Source: Erodium maritimum (Eukaryota > Streptophyta > Magnoliopsida > Geraniales > Geraniaceae). From it: a DNA stretch of 64,000 nt. The stretch lies in assembly GCA_963921825.1 (NCBI GenBank), contig OY997589.1, positions 5,766,001 to 5,830,000 on the forward strand. The letters are read 5' to 3'. Shown one piece after another: positions 49,488 to 60,164 of this stretch. The translations under genes were made by a program, and so were the position numbers. The notes below the pieces were generated by a model. The model was given only the letters and a program-made list of their open reading frames with translations, was not told where the DNA came from and searched no databases. The number at the start of each line of letters is the position of its first letter. Positions within the stretch are counted from its first letter, which is position 1.

Positions 49488-52400
49488 TGTAATAACCACT
49501 CCTGGTCAACGCCAGTCAAACCTGCGAAAAACAGGAAAATTTAAAAAAAATTAAGACAGACACTTAATTTAACCTAAATTGAGGTATAATCAAGTAGATA
49601 TTTTCCAAAAGGTGTGGGACCCACCTTGACACTTGTCCATTATGTGGTGGTGTTAGTTTTGGGGAGAAACTAAGAGGGGACATAAGGGTGGCCGGCCACA
49701 TGTATTAAAAGAGAAAAAAAAAAGAGAAATGTGTTAGTTTTGTTTGAAATAGAAAAGGAAGAGAGAGTTTAGAGAGAGAAGGAGAAGAAGAAGAAGAAGA
49801 AGAAGAAGAAGAAGAAGAAGAAGAAGAAGAAGAAGAAGAAGAAGAAGAAGAAGAAGAAGAAGAGAGAAGGAGAAAAGAGTTAGGGTTGGAAGAAATCTAG
49901 CCCTTGGATCGTCTCAAGACGAAGAGCAATCGTCTTCCCCTCGTTCTCCTCTTGGGTAAGCACCGAACCGATCGTCGATTTGATAGTTTTCAAATGTTAG
50001 GGTTTGGGTGAAACTATTAGTTTAAGGTGGTTTTGATGTTGGGGTAATTGTTGGAGACGTTTTGGAGGTGTTGGAGGGGAAAGATGACGTTTTCCGGTGA
50101 CCGAAGGCTCGGGAGGAGCTCCGGCCACCGTGGGTGGTGGCCGACCGGCCATGGGGTGGCTGGCCGGAGCTGGGACCAGCCACCACCATGGTGGCCGAGC
50201 CCCACTTTGAGCCCTAGGGCCCACGGCCAAGTGGTTCGGGTGGGGCCCACGTGCTCGGGTTTAGTGTTCGGGAGGTTTAAAACGTTCCCCGGACCATTTA
50301 TCCATAACCGAATCGAAAATTGGAATTAAATTGGAAAAGTTATAATTATCGGGTTTAGAAACTTTAAACGTTAATTAATTGACTCGGAAGTCGGAATTCG
50401 ATTCTGTCAAGTACACTGGGACCCTTGAATTATTCTAAAACCGTAGAAACGAAAACGAGAATTTTTGGAGCCCCGGAAGGGCATTTACAAACCCGGGCAG
50501 ATTCGCCATGTCGGGCGAATCGGGCCTTTACGGGTCCCTTATCGACAATGTCGAGTAATTGGGAAGTTTGGGAGCGATCGACATGGTCGGGGTTAAGTTT
50601 GGGCATCGAGTTTAATGATTTTCAGTTTATTCCTGCGAGTTGTTAAGTGCCTTTAAATTGTGTTCTTTTAGATCGTGTCACGGACCGAGGCAAGGGAAAG
50701 TTGGGTGAGTGACTAAGATCATCACCGCAGCTCGTTGTTTGACTTTTTGGAGAACACGTACGAGGTAGGGAAAAGTAGCCGGATCTCGGCCGTAACTAGG
50801 GAAAGTTAACAGTAGAATTGCATGTGACACCGGGGTGTCGTGGGTTAATTAGGTTTATCGAATATTAGAAAGGCATGATACGGGAATGTAGCGTTTATGA
50901 GAAAAGCATGTGACACTTAGCAGTGTCGTAGGAGCAGGGAACTTAGCGACATTAGGATTACTGGAGGCATATGACCATGCCCGGAGGTTGACTGTTTAAT
51001 TTATGTCTTGGGTGGCCATGAGAGCCCGTGTATTATTGTTGATGTCTTGGGTGGCCATGAGAGCCCGTGTATTATTGTTGATGTCATGGGTGGCCATGAG
51101 AGCCGTGTTATTATTGTTGAGTTTGGGTGGCCATGAGAGCCCGTGTTATTATTATTGAGTTTGGGTAGCCATGAGAGCCCGTGTTATCATTGTCGAGTCT
51201 TGGGTGGCCATAAGAGCCCGTGGTATTATTATTGGTGTTTTGGGTGGCCGTGAGTGCCCGTGGGGTTGTGAACCCGTACTTTACCGTTGGTGTCTTGGGT
51301 GGCCATGAGGGCCCGTTGGGTTGTTGAACCCGTGTTACATTAGCATTGGTGTCTTGGGTGGCCGTGAGTGTCGTTGGGTTGTTGAAGCCGTGTTGCTTTA
51401 TTGTTGGTGTCTTGAGTGGCCGTGAGTGTCGTGGGGTTGTTGAGCCCGTGAGTTACTGTTGGTGTGTCTTGGGAGGCCGTGAATGCCCGTGGGGTTGTTG
51501 AGCCCGTGAGTTACTGTTGGTGTGTCTTGGGAGGCCGTGAGTGCCTGTGAATGGTTTGGGTTGTCGAGTCCGTGTTTTACTGTTGGTGTCTCGTGTGGCC
51601 ATGAGTGCCTGTGGAGTATTGAACTGGTCTTGTTACTGTTGGTTGAACCTTGTTTGTGATTGTGATTGCGGATCCCGGTAGGTTGCAAGCATTCGTTGGC
51701 TGGCATGACCAAGTTTGAATCCCGGTAGGTTGCAAGCATTCTTGGGCTGGCCTGACCAAGTTTGAGTATCAACAGGTTGTAAGCATTCTTTGGCTAGCCT
51801 GATCCGAGTTTGAGTATCACAGGTTGTAAGCATTCTTGGGCTAGCCTGATCCGATTTTGAGTATCAACAGGTTGTAAGCATTCTTTGGCTAGCCTGATCC
51901 GTGTCCGTGTCTTTGGGGGAGGTTACTGAGCAGCTGGTATGCGATCCTTCGTGATCTTGTTTGGTGTGCGATCCTTTGTGATCTTGGGTGTTGCGTGGTG
52001 TTCTCTTGTGTCTTTGGAGGAGGTCGTCAATCGTTGTGTCGGGTCTACTTTACGTGTCAAGTGTCGAGTCATTCGAGGAAGGTCACCGTGGGTGTGTGTC
52101 AGTCGGAGTACTTGAGTTGGGGACAGCGATCCCCGGTGTTGAGTTTGTTGTTGGTGTTACCGGCATTGTCTGCTAATTATGCCGTAGTCAGTCTGTTATC
52201 TGTGGTGGTGAGCGAACGCTCACCCCTAGCTGCTTTTCCTGCAGGTACTGATCACAGGACGGACTAGGTGAGCTCTCGAAGCTTGTGGAGCTAGGAGCGG
52301 AGTCCGGGTTTTTATCTTTTGAGTCTAGTGACGGATACCTTGTACTTTGTCCACTTGTTGGGACTTATTTTTGAGTTGTAAATATTATTTTGATTAACTA

Positions 52401-52501
52401 AATGGAGATTTTAAAGTGTTTATTCAAAACAGGTTTCAAGTGTTTTTATGTTTTTAAATGTTCGCGTCCCGAGTTCGGTTTACTGAAATTGGGGCGTGAC
52501 A
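49488..52501 (+). repeat. Left LTR of the TR-GAG element
   Basis: Contains a (GAA)n tract (about 49784-49862), a minisatellite of about 37-48-base units on GGTGGCCATGAGAGCCCGTG (about 50995-51610) and a second one on TTGTAAGCATTCTTTGGCTA (about 51665-51900). Non-coding. Confidence 0.92.
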
Positions 52502-52504
52502 GCT

Positions 52505-52516
52505 TGGTATCAGAGC
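52505..52516 (+). other. TR-GAG primer-binding site
   Basis: TGGTATCAGAGC, three bases after the left LTR, complementary to initiator-Met tRNA. Confidence 0.9.
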
Positions 52517-53159
52517 TCGAGGTTTCACACCTCGGACTGCACGTCAATTAGGTGGGGAGGGTCGAGTCAGTGTAGACCCGTAGTGTTATGAGTCTTGGTT
52601 GGGTTTGTGTGTATGTGCAGTGTTTTATTGCTGGCTTGCTGATTGTTGTTGCTATTTGAAACGTTTTTAAGCTGTCGCGGGTCGACTCAGGAGCGCTCCT
52701 GTAGTCGAACGTGACGGTGCTGACATCAAGTCGGTACAACGTAGTTCGGGGACGCTTGGACCGGGTTGTAACTGCGTGATGTCAAGTCTGAGGTTTTAAA
52801 GTAAAAAGGGGAAAGTCTTAGAATTGGTTTGCTCGGTGGGCGTGTTTTGATTTTGTTTGACGCCGTGGGCGTGTGTGTTTGATGTTGATTGGCCCGATGG
52901 GCGTGGTCCGGTGTTAGTTGGCCCGGTGGGCGTGTAATGTTGTTACTCGGCCGTATTGGCTTGTGTTTGAGGTCGGTCTTGAGTTGCCGTACTTGTGTTA
53001 TGTGTTTGGTGGTCGTTTGTCTGCGACGTACTAGTGTGCGGGTCGCCAAGAAACTGGTAGGATACGAGTACCCTAGGGTAGCCATTACGGGCAGTTAGGG
53101 GCGAAGCTGTCGCAGCTACGGGACGGACCACAGGCCGACCTGGTACGAGACCAGGAAGG

Positions 53160-53275
53160 GCTCGCTGTTCCGATCCGGCAGCCAGCACGGACCGGCTGGT
53201 GTGCCGGCCCGGCAGCCAGCACGGCACGACTGGCGTGCCGGCCCGGCACGGATGACGTGCCGGCCCGGAATGCCA
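53160..53275 (+). repeat. GC-rich minisatellite upstream of gag
   Basis: Units around GTGCCGGCCCGGCA and GCCAGCACGG recur several times. It may be a leader repeat of the element. Confidence 0.6.
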
Positions 53276-53981
53276 CATGGTCCGGTCCACCTGTCAGACC
53301 GGTCCAGCCGGTTATCTTCAAAAAAAAAATTGTTTCGTTGTGCGTTTAGGTTTGTGGTTGTGTGACTCGGTTCACGTTCGTACGGTTTGAGCGTTGGTTT
53401 TACGTGTTGTGTTCGCGGTTGTGGGTTGTAGAGGCCGTAGGCCTGGTGTATGGTTGGGTTTTTGTTGAGTTTTTCGCTTACGTATTAGTATACTCAAGGC
53501 TTTAATAGCGTGAGCAGTGGTGTTTTACTGATTTGAGGACGTGTTTCCCGTGTCGAGGTTTATCTTACTCGAGCGAGTACTTGAGGTGTTGTTAGCATGG
53601 GCGGTGGGACGTTTGGCTTCAGTTTTGTGATGGTGGTTTGCCCTGACTAGATTGGTAAGTCTTTGGTGTGTTACTAGTATTCCATAATCGAACGGGTGTC
53701 CGTGGAGGTGAGCATAACGCTCATCCCCTTTACTACTTTTCCCGCAAGGGACGAGTAGCGAACACTGGTTTGGTTGCGGAAAGTTATAAGTAAGTGCATA
53801 AAGGACCGGATGAGGGCTTGGTGTACGTTTGTGTGGTTAAATTTGAGGTTCCGCCTACGTGTTATTATAATTAAAGTATAATTAGCGTGAACGGTGTGAA
53901 CGTTAGTGTATTCGAGCTTGTTGTCTTTATTTGAGTCGCAAACTGAACGTTTGCGTGTGTCCGTGCAGAGAGTACTGACTT

Positions 53982-55451
53982 ATGGCTCGCGGTAGACGAG
54001 GACGAGCAGCGGGAACACGGGGTCGGGCGGCCACGCGAGGCCGGCGGGGACGGTCAGCGGGGACACCAAGAAGGGTGCCAACCGTTGAGCCCGCCGAGTA
54101 CGCGGAGGCGCAGGGCACTCCTGTCGGAGAAGACAGGAGAAGCGATGCGGGACCGTCTACAGGCACACCCAGTGTTCCGCCGGTCGAGGACCCTCCCGTT
54201 ATGACTGCCCTGGATGAGCTGACCAAGACAGTCCAGAGTTTGGTGGCGGTCATCGCCAGCCGAGAGTCGGCTTCACCAGCTCCAGAGGCAGCCGCGGTCC
54301 CAGTGAGGCCCGGTCAGGCAGAGGATCACACAGCCCGGACCCTACTAGACTTCTTGAAGCTAGGGATACCCATCTTTGTCGGGGAGCCGAACCCCGATCT
54401 AGCCGAGAGGTGGCTAGAGCAGGTCACGCGGGACCTGGATACGTCAGGTATCGAGGATGGTCGCCGCAGAGTGTCCCTCGCAGCTCACCAGCTAAGGGAC
54501 AGCGCCTACCACTGGTGGGGGCGCGTGAAGGACCTTGTCGGGCACGACTACGACATCTTCCAGGAGATGTTTCTAGCACAACATTTTCCTGAGTCGGCTC
54601 TGTTGGAGCGACATCGGTAATTTCAAGACCTGGAGCAGGAGGGGATGACAGTGGCAGAATACGAGGCCAAATTCACGGCCTTGACCAGATTCGCGCCGGA
54701 GATGGTGATGACCGAGCAGAACCGTTGCAGGAGGTTCGAGGGGGGACTAAGACCGGTGATTCGGGACAAGGTCATCGCCTTGAGGTTGCGGAAGTATACA
54801 AATCTCGTGGACACCGCAGCGACGGTGGAGCAGGGTATCTGGGATGCGGCCAGGACCCGCGAGGTTCGACAGCGGCCGACCGACTTTACAGGGCCGTCAG
54901 AATCACGAGACCCAAGGAGGCTGAGAACCGCGGGGTTCTTCCAACCACCGACTCATCAGGGTGGATCGAGACAGCACGGGTCGGTGGCGTCCATGGGGCC
55001 AGTCGCAACACAGAGGGTGCCGACATGCTATCTCTGCAGGGAGCCAGGCCACTTGCAGCGAGGGTGCCGGACAGGCCAGGGCTCGGGGTCGAGAGCCGAA
55101 GAGACCAGCTGTCTCCGGTACGGTCGGGTGGGACACACAATGGCATGGTGCCGTGAGCCGTTGGGAGCGACATCGGCGCAGCGACCGCAGCAGTCGCGGA
55201 CAGTACAGTCACCCAGGGGTCGCCCTCGTCAGAGTCAGCAGTCGAGGTTTTATCAGCCATCGACGAGCGCGCCAGCTCCGAGACAGCAGCAGAGCTATGG
55301 GTACCCAGCAGTCAGTGCGCCGGGTCAGGGGCAGCAGGATTCGGAGGGAAGAATGTACGCAGTTACCGACTCCCGGACCCCAGGATCCCCCACCTACCAC
55401 GAGACCTATCAGGGTACGTATTTATTGTATCATATATGGGCGTTGTTCTAA
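53982..55451 (+). CDS. gag region of the TR-GAG element (fossil)
   Basis: The region opens with an arginine-glycine-rich start (MARGRRGRAAGTRGRA). It carries the retrotransposon gag core (HWWGRVKDLVG, FLAQHFPESALLER, MTVAEYEAKFTALTRFAP) and a CCHC knuckle (CYLCREPGHLQRGC). Nothing of pol follows before the right LTR. It is counted as a broken copy. Confidence 0.88.
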
Positions 55452-55470
55452 ATTTCGCGGACGAAATTCC

Positions 55471-55485
55471 TTTAAGGGGGGTAGA
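55471..55485 (+). other. TR-GAG polypurine tract
   Basis: TTTAAGGGGGGTAGA directly before the right LTR, the form usual in plant gypsy chromovirus-type elements. Confidence 0.85.
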
Positions 55486-55486
55486 T

Positions 55487-58400
55487 TGTAATAACCACTC
55501 CCGGTCAACTCTAGTCAAACCTGCGAAAAACAGGAAAATTTAAAAAAAAAATTAAGACAGACACTTAATTTAACCTAAATTGACCCCGAGGGTCATACCA
55601 GACTTAAGTTGACCCCGTTATCGACCAAAGTGAGTTCCGGGGGACTCGGGGCAACTTTCTGACCAATTTGGGAAAAGTTGACTTTTCGTTGGAAAAGTCA
55701 ACCGAGCGACGTTTTGGTCCATTCGAGGACCGTTTTGGATCCAAAAATCTTAGCCGTCGTCGCAGTGGTCTTAGTTGATCCGTTTCCTTGTAGCCCGCCA
55801 AGTTTCGTAATTTCTTGGGAAAAGTGCCCGTTCGGGGCCCAAAACGTCCGTTTTTCGCGAATCTGATTGGAAAATATCAAGTAGATATTTTCCAAAAGGT
55901 GTGGGACCCACCTTGACACTTGTCCATTATGTGGTGGTGTTAGTTTTGGGGGGAAACTAAGAGGGGACATAAGGGTGGCCGGCCACATGTATTAAAAGAG
56001 AAAAAAAAAAGAGAAATGTGTTAGTTTTGTTTGAAATAGAAAAGGAAGAGAGAGTTTAGAGAGAGAAGGAGAAGAAAAAGAAGAAGAAGAAGAAGAAGAA
56101 GAAGAAGAAGAAGAAGAAGAAGAAGAAGAAGAAGAAGAAGAAGAAGAAGAAGAGAGAAGGAGAAAGGAGTTAGGGTTGGAAGAAATCTAGCCCTTGGATC
56201 GTCTCAAGACGAAGAGCAATCGTCTTCCCCTCGTTCTCCTCTTGGGTAAGCACCGAACCGATCGTCGATTTGATAGTTTTCAAATGTTAGGGTTTGGGTG
56301 AAACTATTAGTTTAAGGTGGTTTTGATGTTGGGGTAATTGTTGGAGACGTTTTGGAGGTGTTGGAGGGGAAAGATGACGTTTTCCGGTGACCGAAGGCTC
56401 GGGAGGAGCTCCGGCCACCGTGGGTGGTGGCCGGCCGGCCATGGGGTGGCTGGCCGGAGCTGGGACCAGCCACCACCATGGTGGCCGAGCCCCAGTTTGA
56501 GCCCTAGGGCCCACGGCCAAGTGGTTCGGGTGGGGCCCACGTGCTCGGGTTTAGTGTTCGGGAGGTTTAAAACGTTCCCCGGACCATTTATCCATAACCG
56601 AATCGAAAATTGGAATTAAATTGGAAAAGTTATAATTATCGGGTTTAGAAACTTTAAACGTTAATTAATTGACTCGGAAGTCGGAATTCGATTCTGTCAA
56701 GTACACTGGGACCCTTGAATTATTCTAAGACCGTAGAAACGAAAACGGGAATTTTTGGAGCCCCGGAAGGGCATTTACAAACCCGGGCAGATTCACCATG
56801 TCGAGCGAATCGGGCCTTTACGGGTCCCTTATCGACAATGTCGAGTAATTGGGAAGTTTGGGAGCGATCGACATGGTCGGGGTTAAGTTTGGGCATCGAG
56901 TTTAATGATTTTCAGTTTATTCCTGCGAGTTGTTAAGTGCCTTAAAATTGTGTTCTTTTAGATCGTGTCACGGACCGAGGCAAGGGAAAGTTGGGTGAGT
57001 GACTAAGATCATCACCGCAGCTCGTTGTTTGACTTTTTGGAGAACACGTACGAGGTAGGGAAAAGTAGCCGGATCTCGGCCTTGACTAGGGAAAGTTAAC
57101 AGTAGAATTGCATGTGACACCGGGGTGTCGTGGGTTAATTAGGTTTATCGAATATTAGAAAGGCATGATACGGGAATGTAGCGTTTATGAGAAAAGCATG
57201 TGACACTTAGCAGTGTCGTAGGAGCAGAGAACTTAGCGACATTAGGATTATTGGAGGCATATGACCATGCCCGGAGGTTGACTGTTTAATTTATGTCTTG
57301 GGTGGCCATGAGAGCCCGTGTATTATTGTTGATGTCTTGGGTGGCCATGAGAGCCCGTGTATTATTGTTGATGTCATGGGTGGCCATGAGAGCCGTGTTA
57401 TTATTGTTGAGTTTGGGTGGCCATGAGAGCCCGTGTTATTATTATTGAGTTTGGGTAGCCATGAGAGCCCGTGTTATCATTGTCGAGTCTTGGGTGGCCA
57501 TGAGAGCCCGTGGTATTATTATTGGTGTTTTGGGTGGCCGTGAGTGCCCGTGGGGTTGTGAACCCGTACTTTACCGTTGGTGTCTTGGGTGGCCATGAGG
57601 GCCCGTTGGGTTGTTGAACCTGTGTTTCTTTAGCATTGGTGTCCTGGGTGGCCGTGAGTGTCGTTGGGTTGTTGAACCCGTGTTGCTTTAATGTTGGTGT
57701 CTTGAGTGGCCGTGAGTGTCGTGGGGTTGTTGAGCCCGTGAGTTACTGTTGGTGTGTCTTGGGAGGCCGTGAGTGCCCGTGAATGGTTTGGGTTGTCGAG
57801 TCCGTGTTTTACTGTTGGTGTCTCGTGTGGCCATGAGTGTATGTGGAGTGTTGAACTGGTCTTGTTACTGTTGGTTGAACCTTGTTTGTGATTGTGATTG
57901 CGGATCCCGGTAGGTTGCAAGCATTCGTTGGCTGGCCTGACCAAGTTTGAATCCCGGTAGGTTGCAAGCATTCTTGGGCTGGCCTGACCAAGTTTGAGTA
58001 TCAACAGGTTGTAAGCATTCTTTGGCTAGCCTGATCCGAGTTTGAGTATCACAGGTTGTAAGCATTCTTGGGCTAGCCTGATCCGATTTTGAGTATCAAC
58101 AGGTTGTAAGCATTCTTTGGCTAGCCTGATCCGTGTCCGTGTGTTTGGGGGAGGTTACTGAGCAGCTGGTATGCGATCCTTCGTGATCTTGTTTGGTGTG
58201 CGATCCTTTGTGATCTTGGGTGTTGCGTGGTGGTCTTTTGTGTCTTTGGAGGAGGTCGTCAATCGTTGTGTCGGGTCTACTTTACGTGTCAAGTGTCGAG
58301 TCATTCGAGGAAGGTCACCGTGGGTGTATGTCAGTCGGAGTACTTGAGTTGGGGACAGCGATCCTCGGTGTTGAGTTTGTTGTTGGTGTTACCGGCATTG

Positions 58401-58733
58401 TCTGCTAATTATGCCGTAGTCAGTCTGTTATCTGTGGTGGTGAGCGAACGCTCACCCCTAGCTGCTTTTCCTGCAGGTACTGATCACAGGACGGACTAGG
58501 TGAGCTCTCGAAGCTTGTGGAGCTAGGAGCGGAGTCCGGGTTTTTATCTTTTGAGTCTAGTGACGGATACCTTGTACTTTGTCCACTTGCTGGGACTTAT
58601 TTTTGAGTTGTAAATATTATTTTGATTAACTAAATGGAGATTTTAAAGTGTTTATTCAAAACAGGTTTCAAGTGTTTTTATGTTTTTAAATGTTCGCGTC
58701 CCGAGTTCGGTTTACTGAAATTGTGGCGTGACA
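55487..58733 (+). repeat. Right LTR of the TR-GAG element
   Basis: Same build as the left LTR, with the (GAA)n tract at about 56075-56153 and the minisatellites at about 57293-57840 and 57905-58130. It is 233 bases longer than the left one. Confidence 0.92.
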
Positions 58734-58738
58734 ACCTA

Positions 58739-60164
58739 CGAGGTGAAAAACAACATATTTTAAGTTTAGAGTTCCTATGCAAAGATCATCACGCTTAGTG
58801 ACAGAACTAGCAAACAACCTAGAACTTGTCACTCATTCGTCAATTTTAGCCTACAGTTTCAAGGTTGCAAAGTAATTTCCCTTGAAAAAAAAAATTGAAA
58901 ACACCATTTGGAAGGGAATCTTCTTCTATTGTTGAAAATTTTGTTCTCTGTGAAATGTTGCAATGGATTTTTTAAGTCAAATATATTAGTAATAATCCAA
59001 TTCTTTCGAGACGAAAACAAAAGACACGGCATGAAACCCGCAAAACATAACACATAATATGAGCATGCCAAGGAGGGCACCTCAAACCAAAATCCAACAA
59101 AGGGTGAACCAAGGTTTAATCACCTAGATTATCTACCGAGAAAAAAAAAAACAATAAAAACACCCAAGAATGGGGGAGAGTTGTTCAATCCACGGTGAAT
59201 CCTTGAACAGAAACCATTCCCACTGTGGAATTGAAGCAAGTCGTGGAAGTTAAGCAGCAGGAAAGAAACACGGAGAGCCAGCAACACCAGTAGAAAAATA
59301 CACGCCTGGTCTAAAAGACGAGCTCAAAACTCCGACCAAGACCGTCGGATCTGCAACCAAAGCCAAGCCCCAAGAAAGCACTACCGATCTGTGAGGACCG
59401 CCACCAACCAGGGAGAGCAGAGGCACCAGCGAGAGCAACAGCACCGCCCAAAGGTCACGGGCGCATATTAGATGCCAAAGGAACCGAGCACCAAGTACGA
59501 GCCGAGAACCACAATAAATCCAAGAGGAAACACTTCCCACGACAGCTCAAATGACACACCGGAGACGTCAAGAAAACCACGAACCGAGACCAGAAGCAGA
59601 TCTGAAAATTTTCAATCTAAACCAACAATGACCAAAGACGAGCCAGAGCAGGAGACATGACTCCGCGAAACTGAGAAACCGACGAGCCAGTCCACCAATA
59701 CAACCACAACGGGCAGGGGCTAGCAGCCAACTCCAACTCCCGGGCAACCGGAAGACGATGAGACCAGCGAACTACACAAAACAGAAGGTAAAGGGAAGAA
59801 GGTGAGAAGAAGCCTCCACGGACGACAGCCATTATCGGAGATATAGCCATCGCCGGTGGAGAGAGAGGGGTGGCAGCGAAGTGTTTGTTGTTTCAGGGTC
59901 TATCTGTAGAGAGAGTTTCTTCTCTTTTTAGCTAAAATGTTGTAATGGATAAAGCTCGCTTTACATGAAAACAACACTTGGAAGGGAATCTTCTTCTATT
60001 ATTGGAAATTTATTCCTTGTGAAATGTTACAATGAACAAAGCTCGTTTTATGGAGGAGTAGCCGCTAAACAACAACGCAGTAAATTCACTGCTGAATCAG
60101 GTCCCCAATAAAAGCACATATAAATTGGTCCTAAACTCAGAACAATCCAAATACAGTTGCGCTA
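58739..60164. other. Aconitase 3' flank with repeat-bounded insert
   Basis: Direct repeats of about 65 bases (TTGGAAGGGAATCTTCTTC, then a stretch ending TGTGAAATGTT) occur at about 58911 and 59967. Between them about 1 kb looks transposon-derived: pyrimidine-rich on the minus strand, with weak 77-96-codon minus frames and no domain. Class unknown. Confidence 0.4.

Larger units (their letters stand above)
49488..58733 (+). mobile_element. Gag-only long-LTR element, TR-GAG type, Ty3/gypsy-derived (fossil)
   Basis: LTRs 49488-52501 and 55487-58733 begin TGTAATAACCACTCC and end GTGACA. A perfect 5-bp target duplication, ACCTA, is at 49483-49487 and 58734-58738. The 2985-base interior has a primer-binding site, a gag region and a purine tract, but no protease, reverse transcriptase or integrase, which is the TR-GAG layout. 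It would have needed enzymes of an autonomous gypsy relative. By eye the LTRs differ at about 1.5 percent of shared sites, which at 1.3e-8 per site per year means somewhat over half a million years. The ends are complete; the copy looks broken, with about one break in gag and some length differences between LTRs. Confidence 0.92.

Noticed and set aside
49784-49862. (GAA)n tract as a possible coding or regulatory repeat
   Set aside because: It recurs at the same place in the other LTR; it is a microsatellite of the element.
50997-51600. Regular repeats suggesting a CRISPR-like array
   Set aside because: Unit lengths vary, there are no unique spacers of even size, the same array sits in both LTRs, and the host is a plant.
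51398-51772. 124-codon minus frame, repeated at 57630-58004
   Set aside because: Produced by the LTR minisatellite on the opposite strand; no domain.
59250-59850. Minus frames of 77 and 96 codons near 59.5 kb
   Set aside because: Low-complexity hydrophobic translations with no domain; they probably come from transposon leader DNA.
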